Assembly (NCBI GenBank): GCA_959020415.1
Contig: CAUERX010000009.1
Location: 1-43,289, forward strand
Length of the DNA stretch: 43,289 bases
Reading direction: 5' to 3'
Source of the DNA: an uncultured bacterium
GTDB lineage: Bacteria > Bacillota_I > Bacilli_A > RF39 > UBA660
Shown here: in pieces, positions 23,477 to 33,113 of the stretch
Position numbering within the stretch: position 1 is the stretch's first letter
Layout of the letters: every line of letters starts with the position of its first letter
Notes under the pieces: model-generated
What the model saw: only the letters and a program-made list of their open reading frames with translations
The model's database searches: none
Told to the model about the DNA's origin: nothing
Translations under genes and position numbers: made by a program

Positions 23477-25009
23477 ATGGATATAGATACTATTAAACGT
23501 AAGACTTTAGTCAAATACCCTTTTTTTGGGACAATATTAGCTTCTACTGATTTGGTTGAGAATTATAGCATTGATACAGCTGCTACTGATGGTGAAAAAA
23601 TTTATTATAATCCCAATTTTTTATTACCAAAAGATGAAAGAGAACAAATTTTTATTTTAGCCCACGAAGTATGCCATATTGCGTTTGACCATATTTTAAG
23701 AAGCGACGGCAAAAATTCAAAAATATGGAATTTGGCTACTGATGGTGTTATTAATGCATTTTTAAAGAATGATGACTTATCTTTACCTAAAGGTGGTGTG
23801 GATATTCCTGAAGCTTTAGGTTATGATGCAGAAGAGCTTTATGAAAAAATGTTGAAAGATAGTTTTAAAGATAATGATAATTTTAGTGGTGAGGGACCAG
23901 AATATTCAAATTCGAATGATAACAATAGTCAGAGCTCTGGTCAGGAAAATTCCGAGAATAATCATAATGAAAATAATGGAGACAGTCAAGAAGCTTCAAA
24001 AACTAATAGTAGTGCGACTGGAAAAAACGGAGATTCAAGTAGTAGCACGGAACAAGAGGATGTTGGTCATGATACTCATAGTCTTTGGGAAGAAGCAGTA
24101 GAAAAAAGTAAAAAGGGAACTGGTAATCAACAGTCAGATCCTGAAAATTCTCAAGCGTCTAATGAAGAAACTGAAAAGAAAAGTTTTTGGGATAAGTCGT
24201 TTGGGAGAAAAGATAAAAAAGAAGGAAAGACTAGCCAAGGAGAAAATAACGAAAGTAATTTAGAACAATCACAGGAAGTCAAGAAAAAAGAAGAGGAAAT
24301 TAAAAAGATTTCTAAAATGGGCGAAAAAAAGGCATTTAATGAAAATAGAATTGCTAAAAAAAAGCAATTAGAAGAGCTCCGTGAAATTCTAGCAAGACAA
24401 GTTACGACGCATGGTGATACAACTAATTCTGACATCAGAAGTGTCGAGGATATAGGAACAGCTTCCGCTTTAATTCCTTGGCGTTATTTATTAAAGGAAG
24501 CAGTAAAGGTAGATGTTGATTGGTCCTATCAAAATGCTGGAATTGAGGAAGGGGTGGTAACGCCATATTTAGAAGAATTTCCTTTGCCAGAAACGGAAAT
24601 ACTGTTAGATACTAGTGGATCAATTGATACACTTTTGCTGAAAAACTTTTTACGTGAGTGTAAAAATATTTTACAAACATCAAAAGTTAAAGCAGGATGT
24701 TTTGATACGAAGTTTTATGGCTTTCAGCAAATTAGAAACGAAAACGATATTAATAATATGGAATTTGTAGGTGGTGGTGGGACTAATTTTGAGGCGGCCA
24801 CTAATGCGTTTACAAGAAGAGTTGAAAATAAGATAATATTTACTGATGGAATGGCCAGGATGCCAGAGGAACCAATGGATATTATTTGGGTTGTTTTTGG
24901 TGAAGCAGAAATTCACCCTAAAGGTGGGAAGGTAATTAAGATTGATGAACGGCAATTAGAACGTTTAGCAATGGCTAATGAGGTTTCAACTAGGAAAAGT
25001 ATAAGATAG
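23477..25009 (+). CDS. Metallopeptidase-like and VWA-domain protein (DUF2201-like), partner of the MoxR ATPase
   Basis: 510 residues. The N-terminus (1-130) holds a zincin-like motif, HEVCHIAFDH (His63-Glu-Val-Cys-His67), as in DUF2201 'putative metallopeptidase' proteins. Residues about 135-290 are a long Ser/Asn/Glu/Lys-rich linker with a coiled-coil end. Residues about 370-510 are a VWA domain with full MIDAS: LLDTSGSIDTLL (DxSxS), GGGGTNFEA (Thr) and FTDGMARMPE (Asp). VWA proteins of this type work with MoxR ATPases, which load or activate them. AGGTGAT precedes the ATG; the gene lies 8 nt after the AAA-like gene and ends the operon. Confidence 0.88.
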   Translation: MDIDTIKRKTLVKYPFFGTILASTDLVENYSIDTAATDGEKIYYNPNFLLPKDEREQIFILAHEVCHIAFDHILRSDGKNSKIWNLATDGVINAFLKNDDLSLPKGGVDIPEALGYDAEELYEKMLKDSFKDNDNFSGEGPEYSNSNDNNSQSSGQENSENNHNENNGDSQEASKTNSSATGKNGDSSSSTEQEDVGHDTHSLWEEAVEKSKKGTGNQQSDPENSQASNEETEKKSFWDKSFGRKDKKEGKTSQGENNESNLEQSQEVKKKEEEIKKISKMGEKKAFNENRIAKKKQLEELREILARQVTTHGDTTNSDIRSVEDIGTASALIPWRYLLKEAVKVDVDWSYQNAGIEEGVVTPYLEEFPLPETEILLDTSGSIDTLLLKNFLRECKNILQTSKVKAGCFDTKFYGFQQIRNENDINNMEFVGGGGTNFEAATNAFTRRVENKIIFTDGMARMPEEPMDIIWVVFGEAEIHPKGGKVIKIDERQLERLAMANEVSTRKSIR

Positions 25010-25043
25010 CGCGTAATTTTTTTAAATCTGTAATATTTAGAAG

Positions 25044-25081
25044 AAATCCGTTAAGTTTTTAAAAATTGTTCGGATTTTTTT
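25044..25081 (+). terminator. Terminator of the DGR target / MoxR-VWA operon
   Basis: AAATCCG / CGGATTT with an inner TTTTT/AAAAA pairing and a T-run. Confidence 0.75.
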
Positions 25082-25168
25082 GTTAATAAAAGGATAGAAA
25101 TATTTTTGTATAGGTATTAATATTTGAATTTGTTTATTAGTAAACACTTTAAAAAGTTAGAAAAAGGA

Positions 25169-25197
25169 TTGAATAAATTTAATGATCATGTTATACT
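25169..25197 (+). promoter_or_regulatory. Promoter of the tandem-DUF262 gene
   Basis: TTGAAT, 17-nt spacer, TATACT. It lies within the longer open frame beginning at 25124, so that start is rejected. Confidence 0.7.
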
Positions 25198-25222
25198 TTA
25201 TTTTGAAAAAAGGAAGTGTTTT

Positions 25223-27580
25223 ATGTATCGAAAGAGTGATAAGTTAGAAGATCTGTATAAAAAATTACAAAGAAATATGGAAAAAGAATCATTAAAAAAA
25301 CTTTTAGATCCAAACTTTGTGGTTAAAATTAATTATTCTCCGGATTATCAAAGAAATTATGTTTGGGGAACTAATAAAGCAATAAAATTAATTGAAACAA
25401 TATTAATAAATGGTGAAGTTCCACCAATTACGGTTATTGTAACTGATGGTGTCTATGAAATAATGGATGGGAGACAACGTTATGAATCACTACTTAGATA
25501 TTTTAATGATGAATTTCCATTAAGGGCTTTCGGCTTAAGTTTGTTAAAGGATTTAGATGGTCTTACTTATTCACAGTTACCTAAAAATGTAAAAACTCGA
25601 TTTAATGATTATAAGTTAAAAATGATTACTTATACGCTAGAAAATGGTGTTTATTTTACTGGTGAAGATTTAGATAAAGTTAAGAGAGATTTATTTAGAA
25701 GATATAATTATGGAATGACGGCATTGTCACCAAGCGAAGTGGCAAGAGCTAAATATCTTTATGATCCTTTAACAATTGAAATGAGTAAATATTTTAAGGA
25801 TAATAGGCAATTTTATGATAATTGTATTTCTATGTTCATACATCCATCTAAGCGTGATTACAATGACCGTGAAAAAATGAATTTACTTTTGATAAATTTC
25901 AGGGAATTGTTATCATTTGGTTATATCCCAGTGATTGGTGTTTACAATGTTAAGTGCAGTATATCAGTTATTGAAAAATATTATGAAAGTTTTGTAAAAA
26001 AACAGGATTTAGTAAGTAATAAAGAAGAGTTTATTAAAATTTGTAATAAAGTATTTTTGGTTAAAACTTGTTTGGATCAAAGACATCATTTAATGAGAGG
26101 TAATGTACTTTTCTTTAAGTGTGTTTATTGGATGCTTACGATTTTGTATAAAACAAAGTCTCAATCTTTTTACGAATTTGATCCTCTGGCTTTTTGTCAT
26201 TATGTAGAGAATAGTAAACAAGTAATAGAATATTTTGATAATTATGTTGATTTAAGTAGTGAACATATTATTAATAGATATAAGTATATGAAAGAGTATG
26301 TTAGTAATAATTTAAAATTAGATGTAGATGAATATTTAGAGTCTATAGTGGATAATCGTAAGCATGTAGTATATAAGCGACCAGTGAAACTTTGCAGCGA
26401 TGAAGATTGGTTAGGTATTAAGAAATGTAATCAATTAATAACTCAGGATGAGAAGTTTACTGTTAGTGAAATTATAGAGCTTATTAAAGATGGTAGATTT
26501 GTTGTCCGTCCTGTATATCAAAGAACAGAGGTTAAGAGTAAAGAAAAGGCTTCTAAGGTAATAGAAAGCTTATTATTAGGGGTAAAATTGCCGCCGTTAT
26601 ATGTAACGGTAAAGCAAAATGCATCTGGATTACCAGAGTATACTGTTATTGATGGGCAACAACGAGTTACTAATATTTTGAGATTCATGGGTGAAGAAAT
26701 TACTGATGAAAAATTTGATTATATTAAAACGTTTAAAAATAATTATGCATTAACAGGCCTTAAGGATTCAAGTGATTTAGTAGGTAAAACGTTTGAAGGC
26801 ACTAATTCTATTGGTGAGAGTAATAGAAACCTTATTCGTGAGTATCAAATTGATGTTATAAAAATTGAAAAACAGGCTAATCCGGATTTTGATGCAGTTG
26901 ATATGTTTTTGCGTTTAAATGAAAATCCTTGCACAATAAGAAAAAATACCTTTGAAATGTGGAATTCTTATGATGTTGTTGAGACACTTAATAAAATAAA
27001 AAAGATTGCGAAATATGATTTGTTTAAACAAGACGGAAACGCAATGAAAGAGGAAGAATTAGTAACTATTTTAGCTTATATGGATTATAAGAAAGTAAAT
27101 TTATATAATTTTAAGGACTTTTTTAAAATCCATATTGATGCTAGAAACAAAGGAAAGCGAAGTCAAAGAAGCGAAATAAAAATTGCAATAACTTACAAAG
27201 GGGCGATTACTAATTTTTTAGAGTCTTTGATTCCCGGGAGTGAGACTGAGAAGAAATTTCTAACAAGTTTAGATAAAGTACAACAATTTGTTAATAAATT
27301 AGAACTATTACGTGTAGACAATAGAAATTGTTTAATAGAAATTTTTAATCCGTATCTTATTAAAGCTAGAAAAGTCAATATGAAAGATTTTTATATAATG
27401 TGGCTTATTTTGGCGGATTTAGATACTCATATTATTAAAACATATAGAGATGATATTTTAAATGAAATTAAAAACATTTTTAATTTGATGAAAAATGTTC
27501 CCGAAAACATTAATGTAGAATTTTTTATTGATAACATTAGATTATTTGTTGATAAATATATAAGTTATGTAGTAAAATAA
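25223..27580 (+). CDS. Tandem DUF262-domain protein
   Basis: 785 residues from the ATG at 25223 (AGGAAG upstream, promoter just before). Two DUF262 modules are visible: SPDYQRNYVWG, GEVPPITVIV and MDGRQRYESLLRYF (about residue 80), then RPVYQRTEVKS, GVKLPPLYVTV and IDGQQRVTNILRFMGE (about residue 476). DUF262 is a ParB/Srx-like nucleotide-binding fold, best known from GmrSD-type and other phage-defence proteins, where the DGQQR motif binds and hydrolyses NTPs. I see no DUF1524 HNH nuclease, so an effector is missing or unrecognised. Own promoter and terminator: a stand-alone unit. A defence role is inference. Confidence 0.85.
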   Translation: MYRKSDKLEDLYKKLQRNMEKESLKKLLDPNFVVKINYSPDYQRNYVWGTNKAIKLIETILINGEVPPITVIVTDGVYEIMDGRQRYESLLRYFNDEFPLRAFGLSLLKDLDGLTYSQLPKNVKTRFNDYKLKMITYTLENGVYFTGEDLDKVKRDLFRRYNYGMTALSPSEVARAKYLYDPLTIEMSKYFKDNRQFYDNCISMFIHPSKRDYNDREKMNLLLINFRELLSFGYIPVIGVYNVKCSISVIEKYYESFVKKQDLVSNKEEFIKICNKVFLVKTCLDQRHHLMRGNVLFFKCVYWMLTILYKTKSQSFYEFDPLAFCHYVENSKQVIEYFDNYVDLSSEHIINRYKYMKEYVSNNLKLDVDEYLESIVDNRKHVVYKRPVKLCSDEDWLGIKKCNQLITQDEKFTVSEIIELIKDGRFVVRPVYQRTEVKSKEKASKVIESLLLGVKLPPLYVTVKQNASGLPEYTVIDGQQRVTNILRFMGEEITDEKFDYIKTFKNNYALTGLKDSSDLVGKTFEGTNSIGESNRNLIREYQIDVIKIEKQANPDFDAVDMFLRLNENPCTIRKNTFEMWNSYDVVETLNKIKKIAKYDLFKQDGNAMKEEELVTILAYMDYKKVNLYNFKDFFKIHIDARNKGKRSQRSEIKIAITYKGAITNFLESLIPGSETEKKFLTSLDKVQQFVNKLELLRVDNRNCLIEIFNPYLIKARKVNMKDFYIMWLILADLDTHIIKTYRDDILNEIKNIFNLMKNVPENINVEFFIDNIRLFVDKYISYVVK

Positions 27581-27612
27581 GACATGGAATATTAGAAAAT
27601 ATTAATTAATAA

Positions 27613-27649
27613 AAACTTAGCTGAGCCTTAAACTTTGCTAGGTTTTTTT
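27613..27649 (+). terminator. Terminator of the DUF262 gene
   Basis: AAACTTAGC / GCTAGGTTT (one wobble), followed by seven T. Marks the right edge of the accessory island. Confidence 0.75.
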
Positions 27650-27715
27650 ATGAAGTTAAAATAATTTTATCTGCTGTAATAATATTCGTGTTATACTTAA
27701 TATAGGTGGTATGTT

Positions 27716-30019
27716 ATGATTGAACATATAAATAATAAAGATTTAGTAATTGCGCCTTTGAATATAAAAAATCAAATATTAAAGGAAGTGTCCAATAAAA
27801 AGCTAATTTTGAATATTAATATTATGACGCTAGAGGAATTTAAAGATAATTATTTTGGGAGTTATAAACCGGGAGCTATTTATTACTTGATGAAAAAGCA
27901 TAAGTTTAAATATGAAATCGCCCTTACGTATTTAAATAATCTTTTTTATAATTATGATTTGTTAAAATCATATTATGAGGAGTTAAAGGAACATAATTTA
28001 ATTCAAAAAAATGAGCTGTTTAAGAAATCTTTAGATAATATTGTTGTTATTGGTTACGAGGCTTTAGACGGATATTTAAGAGACACATTGGCTCAGTATA
28101 ATGTAAGATATGTTTTAATGCCTGATGGTGATTATAAGCCTAAAGTGTATGGGTTTGATAAGCAGGTTGATGAAATTGTCTATATTGCTTCTGATATTAG
28201 AGAAAAATTGAAAACGGTTGATATAAATAATATTTATTTGGCCAATGTTTCTGATAATTATAAAGATGATATTCGAAGAATATTTGCTTTATTTAATTTA
28301 CCCATTAATTTAGATACTAATTTTAATATTTATGGAACGGAGAATGTTCAAAAATTTTTAGCCATTTTAAAAAAGGATAAGAATATTGAGAACGCTTTAG
28401 AGAAACTTGAAAAAAATGAAATTTATAATAAAATAATTGAAATTTTAAATAAGTATATTTTTGTTTCAGATGTTGATGATATTTTTGTCGAAATTATAAC
28501 TAAGGAATTAATGAAGGCTACTGTAATAAAAAATGCTATAAAAAATGCGATTAATATTGTTCCTATAAATAGTTTAGAAAAGGATAAATATTATTATGTC
28601 TTAGGTTTTAATCATGGAGAAGCTCCTAAAATTTATCATGACGATGATTTTATTAAGGATGAAGAGAGAAAAAAACTTGGGCTTCTTACCTCATTAGAAA
28701 AATATCAAATTAATAAAAAAGTCTTAATTAAACTTATTCACAATAATAATTTATTTATCAGTTATAAGTTAAAAGATAGTTATCAAACTTATTATCCATC
28801 ACCTTTGATTGAGGAGCTTGGATTAGAAGTAGTAATGAATCCAATGGTAGATTTGGTTTATTCAAGTTTTTATAATAAACAGCAGCTAGCTTTATTATTA
28901 GATGATTTTATTAAATATAATAAAGTTGATGGTAATTTAAAGCTTTTATTTGGAACTTACCCAGATATTCCATATTTAACATATGATAATAGTTATAATG
29001 GTGTTTTATTAGATGATTTGTTTAAGTTTTTAAATAATAAAATGCGATTATCTTATTCGAGCATGAATAATTATTTTTTGTGTGCTTTTAGATTTTATAT
29101 TCAAAATATTTTAAAGTTAGATCCTTTTGAGGAAAATTTTGCGGCTTTTATAGGCTCTTTATTTCATGAATGCTTATCAAAAATGTATGATGCTGATTTT
29201 GATTTGAAACATATTTATAAAAGTTACTTGGAAAGTAAAAATCTTTCAAGCAAAGAAATGTTTTTCGCTGAAAAACTTTATTCTAATTTAGAATTTATAG
29301 TTAAAGTTATAAGAAAACAAGAGAGCTTTTCTAAATTCAATAAAGTTTTAACGGAACAAAATATTACTGTGGATAAATCGGGAAAACTAGAGATCAGTTT
29401 TGTTGGAATTGTCGATAAGATAAAGTATTTAGAAGATAACGAAAAAGTTTTGATGGCCATCATTGATTATAAAACAGGTAACATTTTAACAACCTTGGAT
29501 AATATAAATTATGGTTTGAATCTTCAACTGCCAGTATATATATATTTAACTAAAAATGGTATGCATAAAGATGTTCAAATAGTTGGTTTTTATTTGCAGA
29601 AAATTTTGAATTCAGTAGATGTGGATAGTGATAATGTTCAATATGATTTGGAAAAGAAACTTAGACTTGATGGCTATACTATTAATAATGAAGATTTAAT
29701 TAGAAGATTTGATGAGACATATGAAAAAAGTGAAGTAATTAAGGGCATGAGTTTAACTAAAAACGGTTTTTCGTCTTTTAGTAAGTTAGTGGATAATGAT
29801 GGAATTGAAAAAGTTACAGGTTTAGTTGACGATAAAATTAACGAAGTAATTGATGCAGTAACTAATGGAAATTTTAAAATAAATCCTAAACGAATTAATA
29901 ATAAGCTTTTGGGCTGTGAGTACTGTAAATTTAAAGATATATGTTTTAGAAAAGAAGAAGATATTGTAAATTTAAGAAATACCAAATTTTCTGAGATTGT
30001 AGGTGATGATAATGCCTAA
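27716..30019 (+). CDS. addB: AddB-like helicase/nuclease subunit with iron-sulfur cluster motif
   Basis: 767 residues, clearly shorter than Bacillus AddB (over 1,100). The middle YVLGFNHGEAPKIYHD matches the inactivated helicase core of AddB. The C-terminal third is a RecB-type nuclease: LSYSSMNNYFLCAFRFYI (first Fe-S Cys), GSLFHECL, FVGIVDKI and IIDYKTGN (catalytic Asp, Asp, Lys), then GCEYCKFKDICF (remaining three Cys). With AddA it processes double-strand ends for recombination. AGGTGGT precedes the ATG; a TATACT lies at 27692-27697. Its end overlaps addA. Confidence 0.88.
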   Translation: MIEHINNKDLVIAPLNIKNQILKEVSNKKLILNINIMTLEEFKDNYFGSYKPGAIYYLMKKHKFKYEIALTYLNNLFYNYDLLKSYYEELKEHNLIQKNELFKKSLDNIVVIGYEALDGYLRDTLAQYNVRYVLMPDGDYKPKVYGFDKQVDEIVYIASDIREKLKTVDINNIYLANVSDNYKDDIRRIFALFNLPINLDTNFNIYGTENVQKFLAILKKDKNIENALEKLEKNEIYNKIIEILNKYIFVSDVDDIFVEIITKELMKATVIKNAIKNAINIVPINSLEKDKYYYVLGFNHGEAPKIYHDDDFIKDEERKKLGLLTSLEKYQINKKVLIKLIHNNNLFISYKLKDSYQTYYPSPLIEELGLEVVMNPMVDLVYSSFYNKQQLALLLDDFIKYNKVDGNLKLLFGTYPDIPYLTYDNSYNGVLLDDLFKFLNNKMRLSYSSMNNYFLCAFRFYIQNILKLDPFEENFAAFIGSLFHECLSKMYDADFDLKHIYKSYLESKNLSSKEMFFAEKLYSNLEFIVKVIRKQESFSKFNKVLTEQNITVDKSGKLEISFVGIVDKIKYLEDNEKVLMAIIDYKTGNILTTLDNINYGLNLQLPVYIYLTKNGMHKDVQIVGFYLQKILNSVDVDSDNVQYDLEKKLRLDGYTINNEDLIRRFDETYEKSEVIKGMSLTKNGFSSFSKLVDNDGIEKVTGLVDDKINEVIDAVTNGNFKINPKRINNKLLGCEYCKFKDICFRKEEDIVNLRNTKFSEIVGDDNA

Positions 30020-33000
30020 GTGGACAGATGAGCAATTTGCGGCAATTCACGAAAAGGGCCAAAATATTATTGTTTCTGCAGGTGCTGGAAGTGGTAAGAC
30101 TGCTGTTTTATCAGAGCGGGTTTTAGAACATGTTAAAAGTGGAATTGATATTGAAGATTTACTAGTTTTAACATTTACTAATGCCGCGGCTTCGGAAATG
30201 AAAGAGAGAATTCGAAGGAAATTGATGGATTTTCCAGAGTTAAAAAATCAGCTCGATAAAGTGGAGTTAGCTTATATTACAACCTTCGATGCTTATGCAT
30301 TTGGCATTGTTAAAAAGTATAATTATTTACTTAATGTTTCAAAAAATATAACTATTGCTCCTTCTGGGGTAATTGAATTAAAAAAAAGGGAAATATTAAA
30401 TTCAATATTTGAAGAAAAGTATGCTTCAAAAGATTTACTTTTTTTAAAGCTAATTGGCGATTTTTGTTTAAAAGATGATAAGGAGATCTTTGAGTCAGTA
30501 CTTAGTATGAGTTCTAGATTAGATAATTTATATGGAAAAAGTGATTATTTAGAAAATTATTTAGAAAATTACTATAACGATTTTAATTTAGATAACTTTA
30601 TTTTAGAATATACAAAATTAATTAAAAAGAAAATTTCCAATATTGAAATGGCTGTCGATTATTTGTCATCATATGTTTCAGGTGATTATGTTAATAAAAT
30701 TATTGAACTTTTATCGCCAATGTTAATGGCTATTAATTATGTGGAAATTAAAAATAATGTTCCTGAAAAATTACCACCTTTACCAAGAGGAGCTAGTGAA
30801 GAGGCGAAGGTTATTAAAAGTAAACTTTCATCTTTAATAAAGGAAATTAGTGCTTTGACTAGATATGAAAAAGAGGCGGAGATTAAAAAAACTATTTGGT
30901 TAACTAAGGATTATGTTCAAGCTATTATCCAGCTTATTTTAGAATTTGATAAGAGGCTTATGGCGTGGAAGATGGATAATGATGTTTATGAATTTATCGA
31001 CATTGCTAAGATGGCGATATGTGTACTAGAGAAAAATAAGACAATTAGAGAAGATCTTAAGAATAAGTATAAGGAAATATTAATTGATGAATATCAGGAT
31101 ACTAATGATTTGCAGGATTTATTTATTTCTTATATTCAAAACAATAATGTTTATATGGTTGGGGATGTTAAGCAATCTATTTACCGTTTTAGAAACGCTA
31201 ATCCATTATTATTTAAAGAAAAGTATGATAAATATTCAGACTTAAACGGGGGAATGAAGATTGATTTAAATCGTAATTTTAGATCGCGAAAAGAAGTTAC
31301 CGAAAATATTAATTTAATTTTTAATTTGATTATGAACGATGAAATAGGTGGGGCGGATTATATAAGCTCTCATCAAATGATTTTTGGAAATTTAGCTTAC
31401 GATAAAGTTAATTCAGAAAATTATCAAATGGAAATTCTTGATTATAAAATACCAGATGATAAATTGTTTTCAAAAGAGGAAATTGAAATTTTTACAATTG
31501 CTAGAGATATTGAAAATAAAGTCAATAGTGATTATAAGATAATGGATAAAAACTCGTCAAGTGAACGAAGTATTACTTATGGTGATTTTGTTATTTTGAT
31601 GGATAGATCTTCAGCTTTTGAAAATTATAAGAAAATATTTGAGTATTTGAATATTCCATTAACTATTTATCAAGATAAAACCATTTCTAATTCAGTCGAC
31701 ATTTTATTAATTAAAAATATATATAATATAGTTATTGGTATTAAAGATCGAAAATTTGATACTTTATTTAAATACTCTTTTATGTCGATTTTAAGGAGTT
31801 ATTTATTTAGACTTTCGGATGCGGAAATATTTAAAATTATTAGTCAGGGACTATTTAAAGAGACTGCACTTTATGAAAAATGTTTAAAGATAGCTAATGA
31901 TTTTGAAAGACTTAACAACAAGGACTTTTATAATAGAATTATCGACGACTTTGATTTTTATAATAAAGTGATTACGATTGGCGATGTTAATGAGCATATT
32001 ATCACTTTAAATTCGATAGGAAAGATAGCTTCTGATTTATGTAATTTGGGATATGGACCTAGACAATTTCTAGATTATTTAAAAGAAGTTTCGGAAAAAG
32101 GGCTTGATATTAAATTATCTTTGAATAAGGAAAGCTCTAATTCGGTTAAGATTATGACAATTCATGCTTCAAAAGGCTTAGAATATCATGTGTGTTATTT
32201 TAGCGGACTATATAAGAAGTTTAATATCGATGATTTAAAAAATAAGTTTTATTTTTCTTCTGATTATGGTATTTTAGCTCCGTATATTGATGGAGGACCT
32301 AAAAATACGATTTTGAAGAGTTTACTTAAAAGTAAGTATTTGCATGAGGAAATTTCGGAAAAATTACGCTTGTTTTATGTAGCTTTAACAAGGGCACGAG
32401 AAAAAATAATTTTAGTTACGCAGGTAGAACCTAATTTACTAAGTTTTAAAAGTAATGGTGTTATTAACGATGAAATTAGGGAAAATTATTTATCTTTTGC
32501 GGATATGCTTAATTCTGTTTGTAATTATGTAACATCTTATATTAAAGAAGTTGATGTATCGAAATTGGGATTAACAAAGGATTACAATTTGGCTAGAAAA
32601 AGAGACTTTCGTAAATTTTTAGCGACTGATGAGGCGTTAGTAGTAATGGATAAACCATGCGATGAGATAGAACTTGTCAATACAGGCTTTTCAAAAAAAA
32701 TTGATAATTTATACGCTAATGAAGAAAAAGAAAACATTGAACTTGGTTTAAAACTTCATGGATTATTAGAGTTTATTAATTTTAAAAATCCCGATTACGA
32801 AGGCATTGATGAAGGTTTAAAAACTAAAATTCAAAGATTTATTGATTCGGGTATTTTAACTGGGGCAATTAATATTTATAAGGAATATGAATTTATTTAT
32901 GAAGATTCTGGAAAACAATTACACGGGGTCATTGATTTATTAATTGAATATAATGATAAATTTGCAATTGTAGATTACAAACTAAAAAATATGGACGATA

Positions 33001-33113
33001 AAGCTTATGAAAATCAACTTTTGGGTTATAAAGATTATATTCAATTAATTAGTGATAAGCCAGTTCAAGTTTATTTATATTCTATTATGGACGAGGAGTT
33101 ATTAGAATTATGA
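30012..33113 (+). CDS. addA: AddA helicase-nuclease subunit
   Basis: 1,033 residues from the ATG at 30012 (AGGTGAT just upstream, 8-nt overlap with addB). UvrD/RecB motifs: SAGAGSGKTAVLSERV (I), LVLTFTNAAASEMKERI (Ia), ILIDEYQDTNDLQ (II), VGDVKQSIYRFRNANP (III), KIMTIHASKGLEY (V) and LFYVALTRAREK (VI). A C-terminal PD-(D/E)XK nuclease has GVIDLLIEY and IVDYKLKN. It translocates along DNA and, with AddB, resects ends. A little shorter than Bacillus AddA (about 1,230), mainly in the helical inserts. TGA stop overlaps the next ATG. Confidence 0.95.
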   Translation: MPKWTDEQFAAIHEKGQNIIVSAGAGSGKTAVLSERVLEHVKSGIDIEDLLVLTFTNAAASEMKERIRRKLMDFPELKNQLDKVELAYITTFDAYAFGIVKKYNYLLNVSKNITIAPSGVIELKKREILNSIFEEKYASKDLLFLKLIGDFCLKDDKEIFESVLSMSSRLDNLYGKSDYLENYLENYYNDFNLDNFILEYTKLIKKKISNIEMAVDYLSSYVSGDYVNKIIELLSPMLMAINYVEIKNNVPEKLPPLPRGASEEAKVIKSKLSSLIKEISALTRYEKEAEIKKTIWLTKDYVQAIIQLILEFDKRLMAWKMDNDVYEFIDIAKMAICVLEKNKTIREDLKNKYKEILIDEYQDTNDLQDLFISYIQNNNVYMVGDVKQSIYRFRNANPLLFKEKYDKYSDLNGGMKIDLNRNFRSRKEVTENINLIFNLIMNDEIGGADYISSHQMIFGNLAYDKVNSENYQMEILDYKIPDDKLFSKEEIEIFTIARDIENKVNSDYKIMDKNSSSERSITYGDFVILMDRSSAFENYKKIFEYLNIPLTIYQDKTISNSVDILLIKNIYNIVIGIKDRKFDTLFKYSFMSILRSYLFRLSDAEIFKIISQGLFKETALYEKCLKIANDFERLNNKDFYNRIIDDFDFYNKVITIGDVNEHIITLNSIGKIASDLCNLGYGPRQFLDYLKEVSEKGLDIKLSLNKESSNSVKIMTIHASKGLEYHVCYFSGLYKKFNIDDLKNKFYFSSDYGILAPYIDGGPKNTILKSLLKSKYLHEEISEKLRLFYVALTRAREKIILVTQVEPNLLSFKSNGVINDEIRENYLSFADMLNSVCNYVTSYIKEVDVSKLGLTKDYNLARKRDFRKFLATDEALVVMDKPCDEIELVNTGFSKKIDNLYANEEKENIELGLKLHGLLEFINFKNPDYEGIDEGLKTKIQRFIDSGILTGAINIYKEYEFIYEDSGKQLHGVIDLLIEYNDKFAIVDYKLKNMDDKAYENQLLGYKDYIQLISDKPVQVYLYSIMDEELLEL

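Noticed and set aside
18118..27649. Integrated mobile element with att sites at tRNA-His
   Set aside because: No copy of the tRNA 3' end is found at the other edge, and no integrase is present.
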